Notes: generated by a model not told the origin, from the letters alone. DNA of 64,000 nt from Arthrobacter alkaliphilus (GCF_021483235.1 NZ_JAKEEC010000001.1:428501-492500); one strand, 5' to 3'; counted from the first letter of the stretch, positions 36,402 through 44,947 are shown. Translations and numbers: made by a program.

Positions 36402-36550
36402 CGTTAGCTGAGGCTCCTTCGTGGAAACATGCCAGCGACCCCCAACGTCGAGAGACGCCCCGGGTCAGGACAGGCCCCCCCGGCTTTAAGGGGTGGCCCC
36501 GATTGGCTCCCGGAACGCCGGGTTTACGCCGCGAAGTGCCAAAGGTCTTA
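36402..36550 (+). ncRNA. M-box (ykoK-type) Mg2+-sensing riboswitch
   Basis: The stretch starting CGTTAGCTGAGGCTCCT, then GGAAACATGC, CCCCCAACGTCGA, GAGACGCCCCGGGTCA, follows the M-box consensus word for word (GTTAGGTGAGGCTCCT, GGA-ACA-GC, CCC--AA-GTC-A-AGACGCC---GGGTCA). It lies 270-420 bases before the Nramp start, with no gene between. M-box RNAs fold with Mg2+ and shut off Mg2+ transporter genes; here it should be ON at low Mg2+. The 3' limit is approximate. Confidence 0.88.
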
Positions 36551-36551
36551 C

Positions 36552-36590
36552 GAGGAGGGGCAACCGCCGGGTGGGACGCCCGGCCTCCTC
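36552..36590 (+). promoter_or_regulatory. GC-rich hairpin following the M-box, candidate expression platform
   Basis: GAGGAGG (36552-36558) can pair with CCTCCTC (36584-36590) around an inner stem GCCGGG/CCCGGC. There is no U-run after it, so it could act as a Rho-dependent pause or simple hairpin rather than an intrinsic terminator. The 230 bases from here to the Nramp start show no gene. Confidence 0.4.
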
Positions 36591-36819
36591 CCTGGCTGTG
36601 CAGAGCGCCGATTGGAGGTGGTCACCGAATGAGTGGTGATCATAGTCGATCCAGCGGTGCCGCCTCTTCGCGGCACTGAATCCAGTGTTTGACGCCGGCC
36701 TGGCCTGCGTTTGCGTAATTCCCCCCAACTAGTCGCCCGCGACCTCCACCCTGAGCCCAAGCCGGCATGCCTTCAGCATGCCCTGGGTGGATGTCTTCAT
36801 GTCCCGGGAAGGACACCCC

Positions 36820-38481
36820 ATGCCCATGAACATCAACACGGGTCCACAGCCCACCATGCCCGCAGCCCACAAAGCAACAGCAGCCCTCGACAGCGCGCAC
36901 GTCGGCGACATCAAGGGTGCCTTCGGCACCATCAAGGTAGACCAGGAGCAGTCCGGCGGCGGCTGGAAGGCCAAGCTGAAGACCCTCCTGGCCGTCGTCG
37001 GGCCTGGCCTGATCGTGATGGTCGGAGATAACGACGCCGGCGCGTTCGGCACGTACACGCAGGCCGGCCAGAACTACGGCACGTCGCTGTTGTGGACCCT
37101 CCTGCTCCTGGTTCCCGTCCTCTACGTCAACCAGGAGATGGTCCTGCGGCTCGGCATCGTGACCGGTGTGGGGCACGCGCGGCTCATCCTGGAGCGGTTC
37201 GGCAAGTTCTGGGGCGCGTTCAGCGTCATCGACTTGTTCATCTTGAACGCCCTCACCATCGTCACGGAGTTCATCGGCATCAGCCTCGGCCTTGATTACC
37301 TGGGCATCCCGAAGGTCATCGGCGTCCTTGTGGCGGCAGCCATCATCATCGCTGCCGCCTCCACCGGATCGTTCAAGCGTTTCGAACGGGTCTGCATGAC
37401 ACTCGTGGCCGGCTCCCTGTTGCTCATTCCGATCATCGTGATGGTCCACCCGGACCTGGGCCAGATGGCCCACGACTTCGTGGTCCCTGGTGTTCCGGAG
37501 GGTTCAGAGCTGTCCACAGTGACGCTGCTGATCATCGCGATCGTCGGCACCACCATTGCGCCCTGGCAGCTGTTCTTCCAGCAGTCCTACCTGATCGACA
37601 AGCGCATCACCCCGCGCTTCATCAACTACGAAAAGGCAGACCTCTGGATCGGCATCGCCATCGTAGTTGTCGGGGCTGCGGCGATCATGGGATTCACTGC
37701 GGCAACGTTTGCAGGGCAGCCTGAGTTCGGGAACTTCACTGACGCCGGAGGAGTCGCCGTCGGCCTCGAAAAATACGTCAGCAAGACCGCCGGTGTGCTC
37801 TTCGCTGTCGCCCTGATCGACGCCTCGATCATCGGCGCCGCGGCGGTGGGCCTCTCGACGTCGTACGCCCTTGGTGACGTTCTGGGCCTCAAGCACTCCC
37901 TGCACCGCAAGTTCACCGACGCGAAGGGCTTCTACGCCGTCTTCGCCGGGATCCTGCTGATCTCGGCAATCATCGTCCTCATCCCGGGTGCGCCGCTGGG
38001 CCTGTTGACGGTCGGCGTCCAGGTTCTTGCCGGTGTGCTGCTCCCCTCCGCGACCGTGTTCCTGTTGCTGCTGTGCAACGACAGGCAGGTCCTCGGCCCA
38101 TGGGTGAACGGCAAATTCCTGAACATTTTCACCTCGTTCATCATCGGCATCCTGGTGATCCTGTCACTCGTCCTGACCTCGAGCGTCCTGTTCCCTGACA
38201 TGACCGGGGAGACGATCGTCGCGATCATCTTCATCGGCGGCGGCGTGTGCCTGCTTGGTTGCATCGCCTACTTGGTCTACCGGGCCTTCCGGCCCGGCCC
38301 CGCCCGGGAAGCGGTCAGCCACGCGGTGCGCCGCGAATGGCGGATGCCGCCACTGGCGCTCTTGAAGGCGCCGAAACTCTCCACCGCCCGCAGGGCCGGC
38401 CTAACCGTGCTGCGCGCCTACCTGCTGATCGCGATGATCCTGGTCATCGTACGGGTGGTCCAGCTCGCTCTTGGCGGCTGA
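36820..38481 (+). CDS. Nramp-superfamily divalent metal carrier, probable Mg2+ transporter (NRMT-like)
   Basis: A 553-aa carrier with about 11-12 membrane segments. The Nramp fold is recognisable, but both metal-site motifs differ from Mn/Fe Nramps: TM1 reads GDNDAGAFG where MntH has DPGN, and TM6 reads TTIAPWQLFF where MntH has MPH, so the soft-metal-selecting Met is Ala. These are the changes reported for Nramp-related magnesium transporters. The M-box upstream and the MgtE-N/CBS gene downstream support Mg2+. GGGAAGG 7 bases upstream selects ATG 36820. Confidence 0.85.
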   Translation: MPMNINTGPQPTMPAAHKATAALDSAHVGDIKGAFGTIKVDQEQSGGGWKAKLKTLLAVVGPGLIVMVGDNDAGAFGTYTQAGQNYGTSLLWTLLLLVPVLYVNQEMVLRLGIVTGVGHARLILERFGKFWGAFSVIDLFILNALTIVTEFIGISLGLDYLGIPKVIGVLVAAAIIIAAASTGSFKRFERVCMTLVAGSLLLIPIIVMVHPDLGQMAHDFVVPGVPEGSELSTVTLLIIAIVGTTIAPWQLFFQQSYLIDKRITPRFINYEKADLWIGIAIVVVGAAAIMGFTAATFAGQPEFGNFTDAGGVAVGLEKYVSKTAGVLFAVALIDASIIGAAAVGLSTSYALGDVLGLKHSLHRKFTDAKGFYAVFAGILLISAIIVLIPGAPLGLLTVGVQVLAGVLLPSATVFLLLLCNDRQVLGPWVNGKFLNIFTSFIIGILVILSLVLTSSVLFPDMTGETIVAIIFIGGGVCLLGCIAYLVYRAFRPGPAREAVSHAVRREWRMPPLALLKAPKLSTARRAGLTVLRAYLLIAMILVIVRVVQLALGG

Positions 38482-38545
38482 ATCCCCACAGCGTAAATTC
38501 CACCACAGGACCATCAAAACCTCATGACCTGAAAGGCTCCCAGCG

Positions 38546-39847
38546 ATGAGCACCACCAACGACACCGCACGCGCACAGCGCTTCATGCTTTCAACCCTCC
38601 TTCGCCAGCCCGTCCTGGATTCCAAGGACAACCAGATCGGCGTCCTGGCCGACGTCATCGTCCGGCTGCGCGACGCCGCGTACCCGACGCTCAGCGGCCT
38701 GGTCATCGACGTGGGCGGCAACAAGATTTTCGTGACCCTTGAAGACGTTGTCGGCATCGAGGCCGAGCGTATCCGGCTGCGCACCACCAAGCTGGACCTC
38801 CGCCCGTTCAGCCGGCGCGAAGGAGAAGTCCTGCTCAAGGAAGACGTCCTCGGACACCGGCTCATCGATACCGAACGCACCATCATGGTCAAGGCCTACG
38901 ACGTCGAACTCAGCCAGAACGGCGGCTCTTGGGAAGCCACCGGACTCGACGTGCACAAACCGCGGTGGTTCCGCACCGAACGCACGCACAAACCCCACGC
39001 TGCGCGCGACTGGAACCAATTCCTGCCTCTCATCGGCCACAAGGACTCCAGCAAAGTGCGCTCGGCCTCGGCGCGTTTCCGCAAAATGAAGCCAGCCCAG
39101 ATCGCCGACCTCATCGAGGAATCCTCGGGCAAAGAGCAGCACGAACTGCTCGCCCAGGTGCATACCGACCCGGAGCTTGAGGCGGATGTCTTCGAAGAGC
39201 TCGACGACGACAGCCAGTCACGCATCCTGAAGGACCGCAGCGACGCGGAGGTCGCGGACGTGCTCGCCCACATGCGGGCAGACGACGCCGCCGATGCTGT
39301 CATGGACCTCCCGCAGGACCGTCGGATGGCGGTGCTCGAGCTCCTGCCCGCGGTCCAGCACGCCAAGGTCATGGCGCTCCTTGGCTACCATGACGCAACG
39401 GCTGGCGGACTGATGGGCACCGACTACACGGCGCTGCCCGCCACTGCCACCGTGGCAGAGGCAATCGACAGCATCCGGACGGCCACCACCCAGCAGCCTG
39501 AGGCACTGACCACCATCTATTCCCTCCACCCGGACGGAACGCTCGCCGGTGCCATCGGGCTTGTCCAAGCACTCCAGTCGGACCCGACGAAGATGCTTGG
39601 CGAGGTGGCCGACCCCGAGCCCGTCAGCGCGCAGCCCGGCGACGACATCATTGAAGTAACAACCACAATGGCTGACTTCAATTTGCTCACCCTCCCTGTG
39701 GTGGATGCCGACCGTCGTGTTCTGGGCGTCGTCACGGTTGACGACGCCCTGGAAGCCGCGATCCCCGACGACTGGGCACGGCGCGAACACAACCGCGCGG
39801 CACCAGGCAACAGCCACACCGAGCCGCAGGGTCAGACCAGCCGCTAG
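38546..39847 (+). CDS. PRC-barrel/MgtE-N/CBS protein, soluble (magnesium regulator)
   Basis: A 433-aa protein without membrane segments. An N-terminal PRC-barrel-like beta region (about residues 12-100), the MgtE_N superhelix (about 165-290; LIEESSGKEQHELLAQV and DDDSQSRILKDRSDAEVADVLAHM repeats), and a CBS pair (about 290-410; VVDADRRVLGVVTVDDALE). In MgtE these two domains form the cytosolic Mg2+ sensor; here the pore domain is missing, so the protein probably gates or senses Mg2+ for the Nramp carrier encoded 64 bases upstream. GAAAGG precedes ATG 38546. Confidence 0.85.
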   Translation: MSTTNDTARAQRFMLSTLLRQPVLDSKDNQIGVLADVIVRLRDAAYPTLSGLVIDVGGNKIFVTLEDVVGIEAERIRLRTTKLDLRPFSRREGEVLLKEDVLGHRLIDTERTIMVKAYDVELSQNGGSWEATGLDVHKPRWFRTERTHKPHAARDWNQFLPLIGHKDSSKVRSASARFRKMKPAQIADLIEESSGKEQHELLAQVHTDPELEADVFEELDDDSQSRILKDRSDAEVADVLAHMRADDAADAVMDLPQDRRMAVLELLPAVQHAKVMALLGYHDATAGGLMGTDYTALPATATVAEAIDSIRTATTQQPEALTTIYSLHPDGTLAGAIGLVQALQSDPTKMLGEVADPEPVSAQPGDDIIEVTTTMADFNLLTLPVVDADRRVLGVVTVDDALEAAIPDDWARREHNRAAPGNSHTEPQGQTSR

Positions 39848-39862
39848 ACAAGCTGGCCTTCG

Positions 39863-40297
39863 TCAGGTGCCGGGCATTGCGCCCGGCACCTGTACTGGCT
39901 TAAACCGCACGGGCCCGCCGCATCCGGGTCCATCAGGGTGCTCCCCGGTCGGCTCCGTTTCGATCGGCAGGACGTGCGCCATACGGACACCTGAAGAGTC
40001 CACCGCAGCCACGGAGACAGAAGTGACACTGACGGGCGGCACGAGGTAGGGCGAAGATTGCGGCACCAGCCACCTGTTATCCCGGGTCTTAGTCAACGGG
40101 GCCGGGGTGCAGCCTTCCCCGAAGCATGCCGAAACCGACGTTGGCTCGTGCGCAAAAACCAACTCCGCGTCACCGGTGTAGGCGTGCCCGACCGCGGGGC
40201 AGACAGAGCCGGCACCCCCACGGATGAACACAGCCAAGGCCACGACGACGGCGGCCAGCACCCCGAGCACGATCCGCAGCAGCCGCGGGAGCTTCAT
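39863..40297 (-). CDS. Membrane-anchored extracytoplasmic protein of unknown function
   Basis: A 144-aa protein with an N-terminal membrane anchor or uncleaved signal (residues 8-28), then an extracytoplasmic part with four Cys (CPAVGHAYTGD, SACFGEGC, GPGCGGP) likely in disulfides. GGAGGAGG 7 bases upstream fixes ATG 40297. Convergent with the MgtE-N/CBS gene; the upstream lipoprotein is on the same strand 43 bases away, so the two may form an operon. Confidence 0.7.
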   Translation of the reverse strand: MKLPRLLRIVLGVLAAVVVALAVFIRGGAGSVCPAVGHAYTGDAELVFAHEPTSVSACFGEGCTPAPLTKTRDNRWLVPQSSPYLVPPVSVTSVSVAAVDSSGVRMAHVLPIETEPTGEHPDGPGCGGPVRFKPVQVPGAMPGT

Positions 40298-40340
40298 TCC
40301 GCGCGCCTCCTCCGTGACCAATGGATTCCCTTCGTGCGAC

Positions 40341-40886
40341 TCATTCAGCCGTGATTCTCACTCCCGCGACCGCTCCCGTCCACGGACCATTCGGGTCGCG
40401 TCGCATCAGGGCTGCCGTAACGTAGCCCTCCGGCAGCTCGACAACCTTCGTCGAAACGCCAGAGCAATCAACATCAAGCCGCAACATCTCCTTCAGCGCT
40501 GAAGAAGAGATGAATATCTGTGCGTTCGGGATACCAACGCAAGCCGCCGAGACCGTGTAGCGGCCTGCGGTGGTCACCTTGCCCGTTTTGCTGAAACCAA
40601 CACCGGGCCCGTCGGCCGGTCCGGAATCGCGAAGGAGCGCGGAATTTTGGGCCGCCGCAAGGCGCTTTTCCAATTCGGCGTAGTTGCGCTTCTCGGCGTC
40701 GAGCACCTCCGGGCTCTTCGTCGGCACGGAAGGCGCGGGGCGGCTGCTTTTCTGGGCGGCGGCTGTCCGCACCGGATCGTCGGGACCCTCGTAGGTGCAC
40801 GCTGCCAGGTCACCGGACAACAGCAAACCCAGCACGGCGGCTACAGCACCATTAAGGACTGGCCTCGCTCCCCCACGACTCGACAT
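40341..40886 (-). CDS. Lipoprotein of unknown function
   Basis: A 181-aa protein with a signal peptide and lipobox LAAC (Cys about 30), then a Pro/Ser/Lys-rich linker, a short helix (residues 62-80) and a beta-rich domain with a Cys pair (SAACVGIPN and VDCSGVSTK). Gene-like codon use; no family recognised. It resembles many small actinobacterial lipoproteins that carry one disulfide. Confidence 0.72.
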   Translation of the reverse strand: MSSRGGARPVLNGAVAAVLGLLLSGDLAACTYEGPDDPVRTAAAQKSSRPAPSVPTKSPEVLDAEKRNYAELEKRLAAAQNSALLRDSGPADGPGVGFSKTGKVTTAGRYTVSAACVGIPNAQIFISSSALKEMLRLDVDCSGVSTKVVELPEGYVTAALMRRDPNGPWTGAVAGVRITAE

Positions 40887-40904
40887 GGACAGAGTCTACG
40901 GCGG

Positions 40905-41660
40905 CTACCCCTCGAAGTGCGTTTCCACGCTGTCGCCGGAGACCTGTCCGATCAGTTCGGCAGCCACGTCCCGTAGTTTGCGGTTGCGGTTGCTGGAGAC
41001 CCTGGTGAGGATTTCCATCGCTTCGGCCTGTGAGCATCTGTTTTGCGCCATGATGACGCCGCAGGCCACGTCGATCGCTGTCCTGCTTTGCATGGCTGAT
41101 TCCAGGTTTTCTGCCCGGTAGTGGGCGGAATCGATGCGCACGGACAGGTGGAGTATGTCGCGGGCAGCAGCGGCAAAGCCGACGGCCTTGTCGAAGACAT
41201 CCGGGGTGAACGCGCCTGGCTTCGATGCGAAAAAGTTCAGCGCGGCACTTGCTTCCTCGCTGATTTCCATGGGAATCCCCAAGGAGCTATGAACGCCTAT
41301 CTCGGTGAATTTCTTGGTGAGCGCCGGCCAGCGCGGGTCGGTCGCCCCGTCGTCGATGATCACCGGGGACATCTCCCGCAGTGCGGCGATGCAGGGGCCG
41401 TCACCGATAGCCTGCTCAAGCCGGTCAATCTCGACGGCGCGTGCGCTGCTGCCCGCGGCAGTGAGGGGACGGCGTTTCACTTTGACGGTGACTGCACATT
41501 CGACCTCGTCGCCCACAGCATCGGAAATCGAGGCCGCCGCGAGCCGGGACAGCCCGGTAAGGAACTCGGATCCATTCTCCGCGCCTACCAGCACAGACTG
41601 AAGGTCCAAAATGCCCTGAAGCTGCTGCTCCGCAGGCTCGGATTCGGGTGAACTCGACAT
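40905..41660 (-). CDS. GAF and ANTAR domain RNA-binding regulator
   Basis: A 251-aa protein. N-terminal GAF domain (about 20-165, with GDGPCIAALREMSPVIIDD and SSLGIPMEISEEASAALNFFA) and a C-terminal ANTAR domain (about 185-240; LESAMQSRTAIDVACGVIMA then CSQAEAMEILTRVSS and RKLRDVAAELI), the helical bundle that binds two-hexaloop antiterminator RNAs. It should sense a small molecule and prevent termination of unknown target transcripts. Such genes are numerous in actinobacteria; there is no target hairpin pair near it that I can point to. Confidence 0.9.
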   Translation of the reverse strand: MSSSPESEPAEQQLQGILDLQSVLVGAENGSEFLTGLSRLAAASISDAVGDEVECAVTVKVKRRPLTAAGSSARAVEIDRLEQAIGDGPCIAALREMSPVIIDDGATDPRWPALTKKFTEIGVHSSLGIPMEISEEASAALNFFASKPGAFTPDVFDKAVGFAAAARDILHLSVRIDSAHYRAENLESAMQSRTAIDVACGVIMAQNRCSQAEAMEILTRVSSNRNRKLRDVAAELIGQVSGDSVETHFEG

Positions 41661-41777
41661 TCTTCGATTCTACTGTTCCAGTTCGCATGGAACAGTGCCG
41701 GCGCTGGCAGCCGGCATCCCGCCGTCGTATGCTGCATGCAGTCCCAGGCTTTCGATCCCCGACCCCGGAGCAGACAC

Positions 41778-42143
41778 ATGCAGATTCCCAAACCGTCCGA
41801 CGCCGACAAGGACCACTTCCGCGCGGTGGTCCCCGACAACCCGGATGTGGTGGTCAAGCCGATGTTCGGCAACCTGGGCGCCTTCGTCAACGGGAACATG
41901 TTCGCCGGACTGTTCGGTCCGATGATCGGCGTCAGGCTTTCCGACGCCGACCGGGAGGCCCTCGAAACCGCGCACCAAACGCGCCCATTCGGCCCGGAAG
42001 GCCGACCGATGGGTGGCTACGTCGGCTTGCCGGAAGCTTTGAGCGCAGACGAAGAGCAGACGGCGGAATGGCTCGAAAAGGCCTTCGCCTACGTTGCGAC
42101 TCTTCCGCCGAAGGCCGCTAAAGCGCGTTCGTCGAAGAAGTGA
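41778..42143 (+). CDS. TfoX N-terminal domain protein
   Basis: A 121-aa single-domain protein. VVVKPMFGNLGAFVNGNMFAGLFG and GYVGLPEALSADEEQTAEWLEKAFAYVATLP are typical of the TfoX/Sxy N-terminal domain family that stands alone in actinobacteria. CGGAG 8 bases before ATG 41778 sets the start. In proteobacteria TfoX/Sxy controls competence; the role of the stand-alone form is unknown. Confidence 0.82.
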   Translation: MQIPKPSDADKDHFRAVVPDNPDVVVKPMFGNLGAFVNGNMFAGLFGPMIGVRLSDADREALETAHQTRPFGPEGRPMGGYVGLPEALSADEEQTAEWLEKAFAYVATLPPKAAKARSSKK

Positions 42144-42180
42144 GCGCCGCTGCGCCCGGCCGCCGCTAAGCTCAAGATTC

Positions 42181-42363
42181 TTAAGTGTGGTCTTCTACCA
42201 GCCCGCTCGCCGCAATCTCACGGACGGCATATATCGCCCGGGCTGCGGCGTCCGTGTCGCGAAAGGGAATCGAGACTGCAAGTTCATCGCCGAACTCGTC
42301 AACGAGCCGCACCCTGCAACCGCCGCAGGTTTCGTCCGTAAACACTTCAAAGTGTCCTGCCAT
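42181..42363 (-). CDS. DUF1508 (YegP-like) small protein
   Basis: A 60-aa protein, MAGHFEVFTDETCGGCRVRL then a short helix and strand, resembling a single YegP-type repeat but with Cys pair CGGC. GGGAGGG lies 8 bases before ATG 42363, and this ATG shares one base with the stop of the upstream gene (TAATG), so it is translationally coupled. A longer open frame on the same strand upstream is only an extension. Function unknown. Confidence 0.65.
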   Translation of the reverse strand: MAGHFEVFTDETCGGCRVRLVDEFGDELAVSIPFRDTDAAARAIYAVREIAASGLVEDHT

Positions 42364-42776
42364 TAGACAAGACCCTCCCGACGGCGACCGGAAGAACGCT
42401 TGGGAAGTCCGGGCTGCCCTGTAGCCGGGCTGGCTGCGGGCGGCTGCTGCTGTCCCGATTCGCGTCGCCGCTCCAGTTCGCCCGCCACAAGATCCAATAG
42501 CGCCTGGCCTGGTTCGGAGAGCCGGTGGGTTGCGGCCGGAGGGGCTATCTCGTCGCAGTGAAGAAGCACCTGCCGGATACGTTCCAGTTCGCGCGTTGGC
42601 ACAAATGGCCATCGCCGGAAAAGCTTTTGGATCGCGGTTTGCCTGGGTAGGAAGCCGCGCAAGGGGTCGCTGGGGGCTTCCTGCGCCCAAGACGGCCCGC
42701 GCTGTACGGCGCGAACGTCGAAATGGCCAGCCCTTCGACCATGCACATTGGGGCGACTGGGTTTAATCGGTGCCAT
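42363..42776 (-). CDS. Hypothetical protein coupled to the DUF1508 gene
   Basis: A 137-aa basic protein with a Pro/Arg-rich N-terminus, a helical middle (PTRELERIRQVLLHCDEIAPPAATHRL then GQALLDLVAGELERRRESG) and a Lys/Arg-rich tail. Strong GAGGAGG 6 bases before ATG 42776 and a near-consensus promoter further up make it a real gene. No family recognised. Confidence 0.65.
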   Translation of the reverse strand: MAPIKPSRPNVHGRRAGHFDVRAVQRGPSWAQEAPSDPLRGFLPRQTAIQKLFRRWPFVPTRELERIRQVLLHCDEIAPPAATHRLSEPGQALLDLVAGELERRRESGQQQPPAASPATGQPGLPKRSSGRRREGLV

Positions 42777-42828
42777 GACTGACCTCCTCGCAATTACGTC
42801 GAGAAGCCAGCTGCTTGACCAATTCCAG

Positions 42829-42857
42829 CATATAAAAAGTGACTTACGTCATGTCAA
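42829..42857 (-). promoter_or_regulatory. Sigma70-type promoter for the 42776/42363 gene pair
   Basis: On the minus strand TTGACA (42852-42857), a 17-bp spacer and TATATG (42829-42834). The spacer contains TGACGTAAGTCA, a near palindrome, and the -35 box overlaps GTCAA-N5-TTGAC, so a repressor or activator site is likely. The start of transcription would fall about 45 bases before the ATG. Confidence 0.65.
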
Positions 42858-43516
42858 CCGATTTGACTTTATTTCGGCGAGCGACGGCGGGTGCGCAGCG
42901 CTCGCCAGCCGGGATGGGTTACGGGGCGCAGCAGGCCGTCGCGCCGGGCACTCCAAACTGCAAATACAGCCTCTGGCAAAATGGAGCCCAGCGCCCATTA
43001 AAGTGAGAGTGCGCTAACGGTTAAGGGAAACCGGGCGAACAGCCAAAATCTGTCGTCACCTGCCCCGGCAGTATCATCATTCGCCCTTGCCGCGACAGCA
43101 ACCCCGCCTCGTTTCTCGGTTGGATCGGGTGTGGCGTATCGGTCGAGATGGCTTGGAGGCATACATGAACGTAGGTGGGATGACCGATCTTCGCGGCGGC
43201 GAGTTGTTTCCGTAGCCGCCCTGAATGCATGAACGTGAGATTACAGGGATTACCTATACCGGTTGCTCCGTGCTCGCAGGCTCTCCATCAAGACCCTAGC
43301 CTCTACTAATCGGGTGCAATGAACACTGTATTGGGTGAACGGCCCGCGGCTGATTCCCTTCCCGATGCACCGCAAATACGCAAATATTACGCCTGTGGAT
43401 CACTCGGCCTTTTTTGAAAGCAGCAACATAGCGTAATATGGATCCAAATGATGGTCGACGCCGCGTGCCACACAATATAGACCATTACCAAGAATTTCAT
43501 CAGCTAATGGAGACTC
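42858..43516. other. Gap without a recognisable gene
   Basis: About 660 bases. The first 200 are GC-rich, the rest becomes AT-richer towards the start of the defence island (for example CAAATACGCAAATATTACG near 43373). Short open frames exist but none has family resemblance or an RBS worth reporting. This marks the left edge of the island. Confidence 0.5.
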
Positions 43517-44470
43517 GTGCCCGGTCCGGTAGATATTTTTCGCATGAAAATGATGTCAAGGCTTTTCACAATTCGTTCTTTTAGAGAGACTTGGCCACAC
43601 CTTCGACACGAAATGGCGAAATACATAGTGGACGACCCTTCCGGCGAAGATATATATCTGTTAGGTAACCGCCTGAGCGAAATTTTCCTCGCCGTGCCGG
43701 CGGCCATAAGGGCGGAGCAGCTATCGGAAGCCACGACGATGTCCAGCGCTGACCATCCCCAAAGAACACAGCAGGACGTATCAGTCGGCGGCGTCGTCTG
43801 GGAGTGCTTCATCACCTGGTACCTGAATTTTGTATGCCATGGCACGGACCTGCTGGCAGCCAAGCGAACCAAAGCAAACACACCGACTATTATCACGGAT
43901 GCAATTTCCGTCACGCTTCACGGATATTCGACGACCACGGAGTCCGATGTGGTTGTCTACTCGGTACCCGGCGTTGACCCTCAGTCAACCGACGTATTGA
44001 CCATTGGAAAAATAGATCATCGAATCAAAGAAGATACGCTTGCCTGTTCGGTCGCGATTGTTCAATGCAAAACGAATTGGAATGATAACGCGCAGATTCC
44101 CATGCTCTGGGATCTCATCTATCGAAGCATGCCATTTGTAAACGTGAGTTCGATTCAGCTGGGTCGCAATGGCGTAACCCCAAAAAGTTTTCATGACAGT
44201 TCTATCAAGTATGCATTCATGACGGTTCCGACAAATAGGGGTTCTAAGTTTGAGGTAGGTAAAGTTCCTGTTACACGAGTACTTGGCCTTTCCGGCGGAA
44301 ACTATTGGGGGAAGCCCACAAAACCGGGGGTTGCAACTGGCTTTTCAGACTTTCTGACGAATAACTTCAGCGAAAAGTTTGCGGGAAGCATACAGAACCA
44401 TGTTGACCGTGAGATTTCGGCCGATCCAGAACTTACTCGGAAATTTCTTGACATAGATTTCCACGTTTGA
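43517..44470 (+). CDS. Putative PD-(D/E)XK nuclease-like protein (orphan restriction enzyme candidate)
   Basis: A 317-aa protein of clearly lower GC than its neighbours. The centre has TTTESDVVVYSVPG followed about 35 residues later by VAIVQCKTNWNDNAQIPMLW. An acidic residue followed by a beta strand with Q-x-K is the variant active-site pattern of Mrr-like and some type II restriction enzymes. No methyltransferase is next to it; the nearest is 1.2 kb downstream. GGAG 4 bases before GTG 43517 is the best start; ATG 43544 is possible. The nuclease call is inference from this motif and the island context. Confidence 0.5.
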   Translation: MPGPVDIFRMKMMSRLFTIRSFRETWPHLRHEMAKYIVDDPSGEDIYLLGNRLSEIFLAVPAAIRAEQLSEATTMSSADHPQRTQQDVSVGGVVWECFITWYLNFVCHGTDLLAAKRTKANTPTIITDAISVTLHGYSTTTESDVVVYSVPGVDPQSTDVLTIGKIDHRIKEDTLACSVAIVQCKTNWNDNAQIPMLWDLIYRSMPFVNVSSIQLGRNGVTPKSFHDSSIKYAFMTVPTNRGSKFEVGKVPVTRVLGLSGGNYWGKPTKPGVATGFSDFLTNNFSEKFAGSIQNHVDREISADPELTRKFLDIDFHV

Positions 44471-44755
44471 GTTCCTTGTCACCGCCTGTCGATTGTCCGC
44501 CTTCGAACCACGGACGCGCACATAATAGATGTTGCAGACCCTACCAAGAGTCCGATTACCCTGGCATGCATCCAAGATTCGGACCCTAGCTGCCGACAGG
44601 CCGGACTACCGGCAATGAAGAAACGAGCCCGAACCTCGTCAGCTTGTGCCTTCGCAGGATTTTCTCCGCCGGATTGCTCCTTCGGGTTGCGAGCCTGCGG
44701 GCCACCCGCATGAGAGCGTTGTGCGCGGCGACGCAGGCCACTACATGTCTTGTGC

Positions 44756-44795
44756 CGATACTCGTTTAGACGCTGCAGCCGTTAAACGAGTATCG
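44756..44795. repeat. 40-bp dyad with perfect 13-bp arms centred on CTGCAG
   Basis: CGATACTCGTTTA (44756-44768) and TAAACGAGTATCG (44783-44795) are exact inverse complements; the 14-base centre GACGCTGCAGCCGT has CTGCAG exactly at the axis. It is too symmetric for chance at this length. It could be an operator, a recombination site or a terminator without a U-run. Confidence 0.75.
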
Positions 44796-44947
44796 AACTA
44801 GGCTCCAGATGCTCCTTTGCCCTCCTGACGCGCGGCCACTCAGTAAACCTCCTCTGCAAGGAAGAAAGCCGCTACCCTTTGGATCCGTGTCTTCACGCGC
44901 AGGGGCAAATAGGGTTCACCGGGCATTGAACGAGGAAGACAGGAACT

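Noticed and set aside
36820..38481. Ordinary Mn2+/Fe2+ transporter MntH
   Set aside because: Both MntH metal-binding motifs (DPGN, MPH) are absent, and the leader is an M-box rather than a Mn2+-sensing yybP-ykoY element.
44590..44750. Possible transposase or integrase remnant on the minus strand
   Set aside because: Only a short stretch looks protein-like; no catalytic motif or terminal repeats could be tied to it.
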